From Cytobacillus firmus (GTDB taxonomy: Bacteria; Bacillota; Bacilli; Bacillales; Cytobacillaceae): a DNA stretch of 33,569 bases. The stretch spans positions 1 to 33,569 of the forward strand of contig NZ_JAMBOJ010000054.1 of the NCBI RefSeq assembly GCF_023715565.1. The letters are read 5' to 3'. Below, one piece after another: positions 32,856 through 33,569 of this stretch. The notes beneath the pieces are model-generated. The model had not been told where the DNA came from. It saw only the letters and a list, made by a program, of their open reading frames with translations, and ran no database searches. Every line of letters begins with the position of its first letter. The stretch's first letter is position 1. The translations under genes and the position numbers were made by a program.

Positions 32856-33419
32856 ATGGATCCGATCTTACAAGAGTTTCCAGAAAGAATTGAAACAGAA
32901 AGACTTTATATGAGGCCAGCCTTGCCTGGAGACGGAAAAACTGTTCATGAAGCTGTGTCAGCTTCAGCTGCCGAGCTTAAACAATGGCTTCCTTTTGCAC
33001 AGCATAAACAATCAGCAGTTGAAGTTGAGTCAGGTATCCGCAATTCCTATGCCAAATTTATTCAAAGAGAAGATTTTCGTATCCATATTTATAGGAAAGA
33101 AGACGATGTATTTGTCGGCTCTACTGGCCTGCATCGCATAGATTGGAATGTCCGCAAATTCGAAATTGGCTATTGGGGAGATGTGAGGTTTCGGAAGAAC
33201 GGCTATATTTCTGAAGCAGCCGCAGCCTTGACAAAGTTTGCCTTTGAGCATTTTCAAGCAAATAGAGTGGAAATCAGATGTGATCCGAAAAACATTAGCA
33301 GCCGGAGAATTCCCGAAAAGCTGGGGTACACCCTCGAAGGAGTCCTGGTTAATGACAGTCTAAGCGCAGACGGAAAAGAGCTTAGGAATACTTGTGTTTA
33401 TGCTAAAGTCAGCAGTTGA
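32856..33419 (+). CDS. RimJ/RimL-type GNAT N-acetyltransferase
   Basis: 187 residues from ATG at 32856; ATG at 32847 and TTG at 32838 are in frame, but the TGGAGG site is too close to them and 11 nt from the chosen ATG. GNAT fold of the RimJ/RimL/MddA-like group: ERIETERLYMRPALPGDG at the start, GSTGLHRIDWNVRKFEIGYWGDVRFRKNGYISEAAAALTKFAFEHFQANRVEIRCDPKNISSRRIPEKLGYTLEGVL is the family core, with the acetyl-CoA loop RKNGYISEA. Substrate unknown; may acetylate a ribosomal protein N-terminus or a small amine. Divergent from spoIIM with its own promoter. Ends in a hairpin cut by the mobile element. Confidence 0.85.
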   Translation: MDPILQEFPERIETERLYMRPALPGDGKTVHEAVSASAAELKQWLPFAQHKQSAVEVESGIRNSYAKFIQREDFRIHIYRKEDDVFVGSTGLHRIDWNVRKFEIGYWGDVRFRKNGYISEAAAALTKFAFEHFQANRVEIRCDPKNISSRRIPEKLGYTLEGVLVNDSLSADGKELRNTCVYAKVSS

Positions 33420-33422
33420 AAA

Positions 33423-33445
33423 AATAGAGCCTCAATGGCTCTATT
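33423..33445 (+). terminator. Hairpin after the GNAT gene, truncated at its 3' side by the mobile element
   Basis: Perfect 9-bp stem AATAGAGCC / GGCTCTATT with a 5-nt loop, 3 bp after the stop. The last stem base (33445) is the first base of the terminal repeat; the expected U-tract is absent. Confidence 0.65.
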
Positions 33446-33457
33446 CAGTTTGTAGAC

Positions 33458-33495
33458 AAAAGGGGTTCGGAATAGTCTCATTCCGGACCTCTTTT
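33458..33495. terminator. Element-borne hairpin / bidirectional terminator (right copy)
   Basis: AAAAGGGGTTCGGAAT, 6-nt loop AGTCTC, and the complementary arm ending CCTCTTTT; 16 pairs with two wobbles, then TT on the plus strand. It can end transcription from the GNAT gene in place of the U-tract lost from its own hairpin. Confidence 0.65.
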
Positions 33496-33502
33496 TTGAA
33501 TT

Positions 33503-33568
33503 TTATTGGCTTTGAAGCATTTTCAGATGATGATAGACCTCTCCGAGGTCATCTTCTAGGCCATTTCT
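33503..33568 (-). CDS. C-terminal fragment of a putative transposase (partial, 5' end outside window)
   Basis: Inverted identical copy of the 21-residue frame at 2-67. Stop TAA at 33505-33503. Too short for family assignment; called transposase from context. Confidence 0.4.
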   Translation of the reverse strand, partial: RNGLEDDLGEVYHHLKMLQSQ

Positions 33569-33569
33569 G

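Larger units (their letters stand above)
33445..33569 (-). mobile_element. Terminal 125-bp repeat, end of a mobile element (right copy, inverted)
   Basis: Exact reverse complement of 1-125, reaching the right window edge. Starts with tcagtttgtagac, then the element-borne terminator, then the 3' end of the transposase-like frame running inward from the right. Confidence 0.8.

Overview
This 33.6 kb window is core chromosome of a low-GC, endospore-forming member of the Bacillaceae. Inference: a Bacillus or a close relative such as Cytobacillus. The evidence is a gene order that largely follows the classical B. subtilis block sigX/rsiX - resEDCBA - rluB - spmBA - dacB - ypuI - scpBA - ypuF - ribT - ypuA - lysA - spoVA - sigF/spoIIAB/spoIIAA/dacF - punA/drm - xerD - yqzK - fur - spoIIM. 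Protein motifs match these families throughout, and sporulation sigma-factor promoters sit where expected. Gene assignments and family lengths come from reading the proteins and from recall; no search was run.

Layout, left to right (most genes on the minus strand): (1) 1-125, the end of a mobile element. (2) 0.1-2.0 kb, ECF sigma factor SigX and its anti-sigma factor, with a good autoregulatory promoter. (3) 2.2-8.2 kb, the redox/respiration cluster ResA-B-C (cytochrome c maturation) and ResD-E (two-component system). (4) 8.3-11.7 kb, RluB and the spore-core dehydration/cortex genes spmB, spmA and dacB. (5) 11.7-15.2 kb, a SodF-type superoxide dismutase-like protein, YpuI, an unrecognised 140-aa protein, and the condensin subunits ScpB/ScpA. 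(6) 15.2-18.0 kb, a mixed-strand stretch with a 32-aa YjcZ-like protein, YpuF, an orphan RibT, a tiny membrane ORF and YpuA under an ECF-type promoter. (7) 18.0-19.3 kb, lysA. (8) 19.5-22.7 kb, a reduced spoVA operon (AA-AB-EA-AF) lacking AC, AD and EB. (9) 22.8-25.8 kb, dacF and the forespore sigma-F module. (10) 25.9-29.8 kb, the nucleoside-salvage genes deoB-punA-pdp, with two copies of a MITE-like repeat around punA. (11) 30.0-32.7 kb, xerD, yqzK, fur and spoIIM. (12) a GNAT acetyltransferase and the second mobile-element end.

The sporulation genes form a temporal series visible in their promoters: sigma-H-like before spoIIAA, sigma-F-like before dacF, sigma-E-like before spoIIM and possibly dacB, and sigma-G-like before spoVAA.

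The most notable signal is at the ends. The first and last 125 bases are perfect reverse complements. Both junctions fall exactly on the last base of the stem of a host terminator-like hairpin, and the repeat carries its own terminator. This points to a transposable element that targets intrinsic terminators. Other points worth a second look are a 17-codon leader ORF overlapping the spoIIAA start, the gap in spoVA, the orphan ribT with an operator-like palindrome, and the paired MITE-like elements. I did not find a novel multi-gene defence or biosynthetic system, CRISPR array, tRNA, rRNA or riboswitch here.
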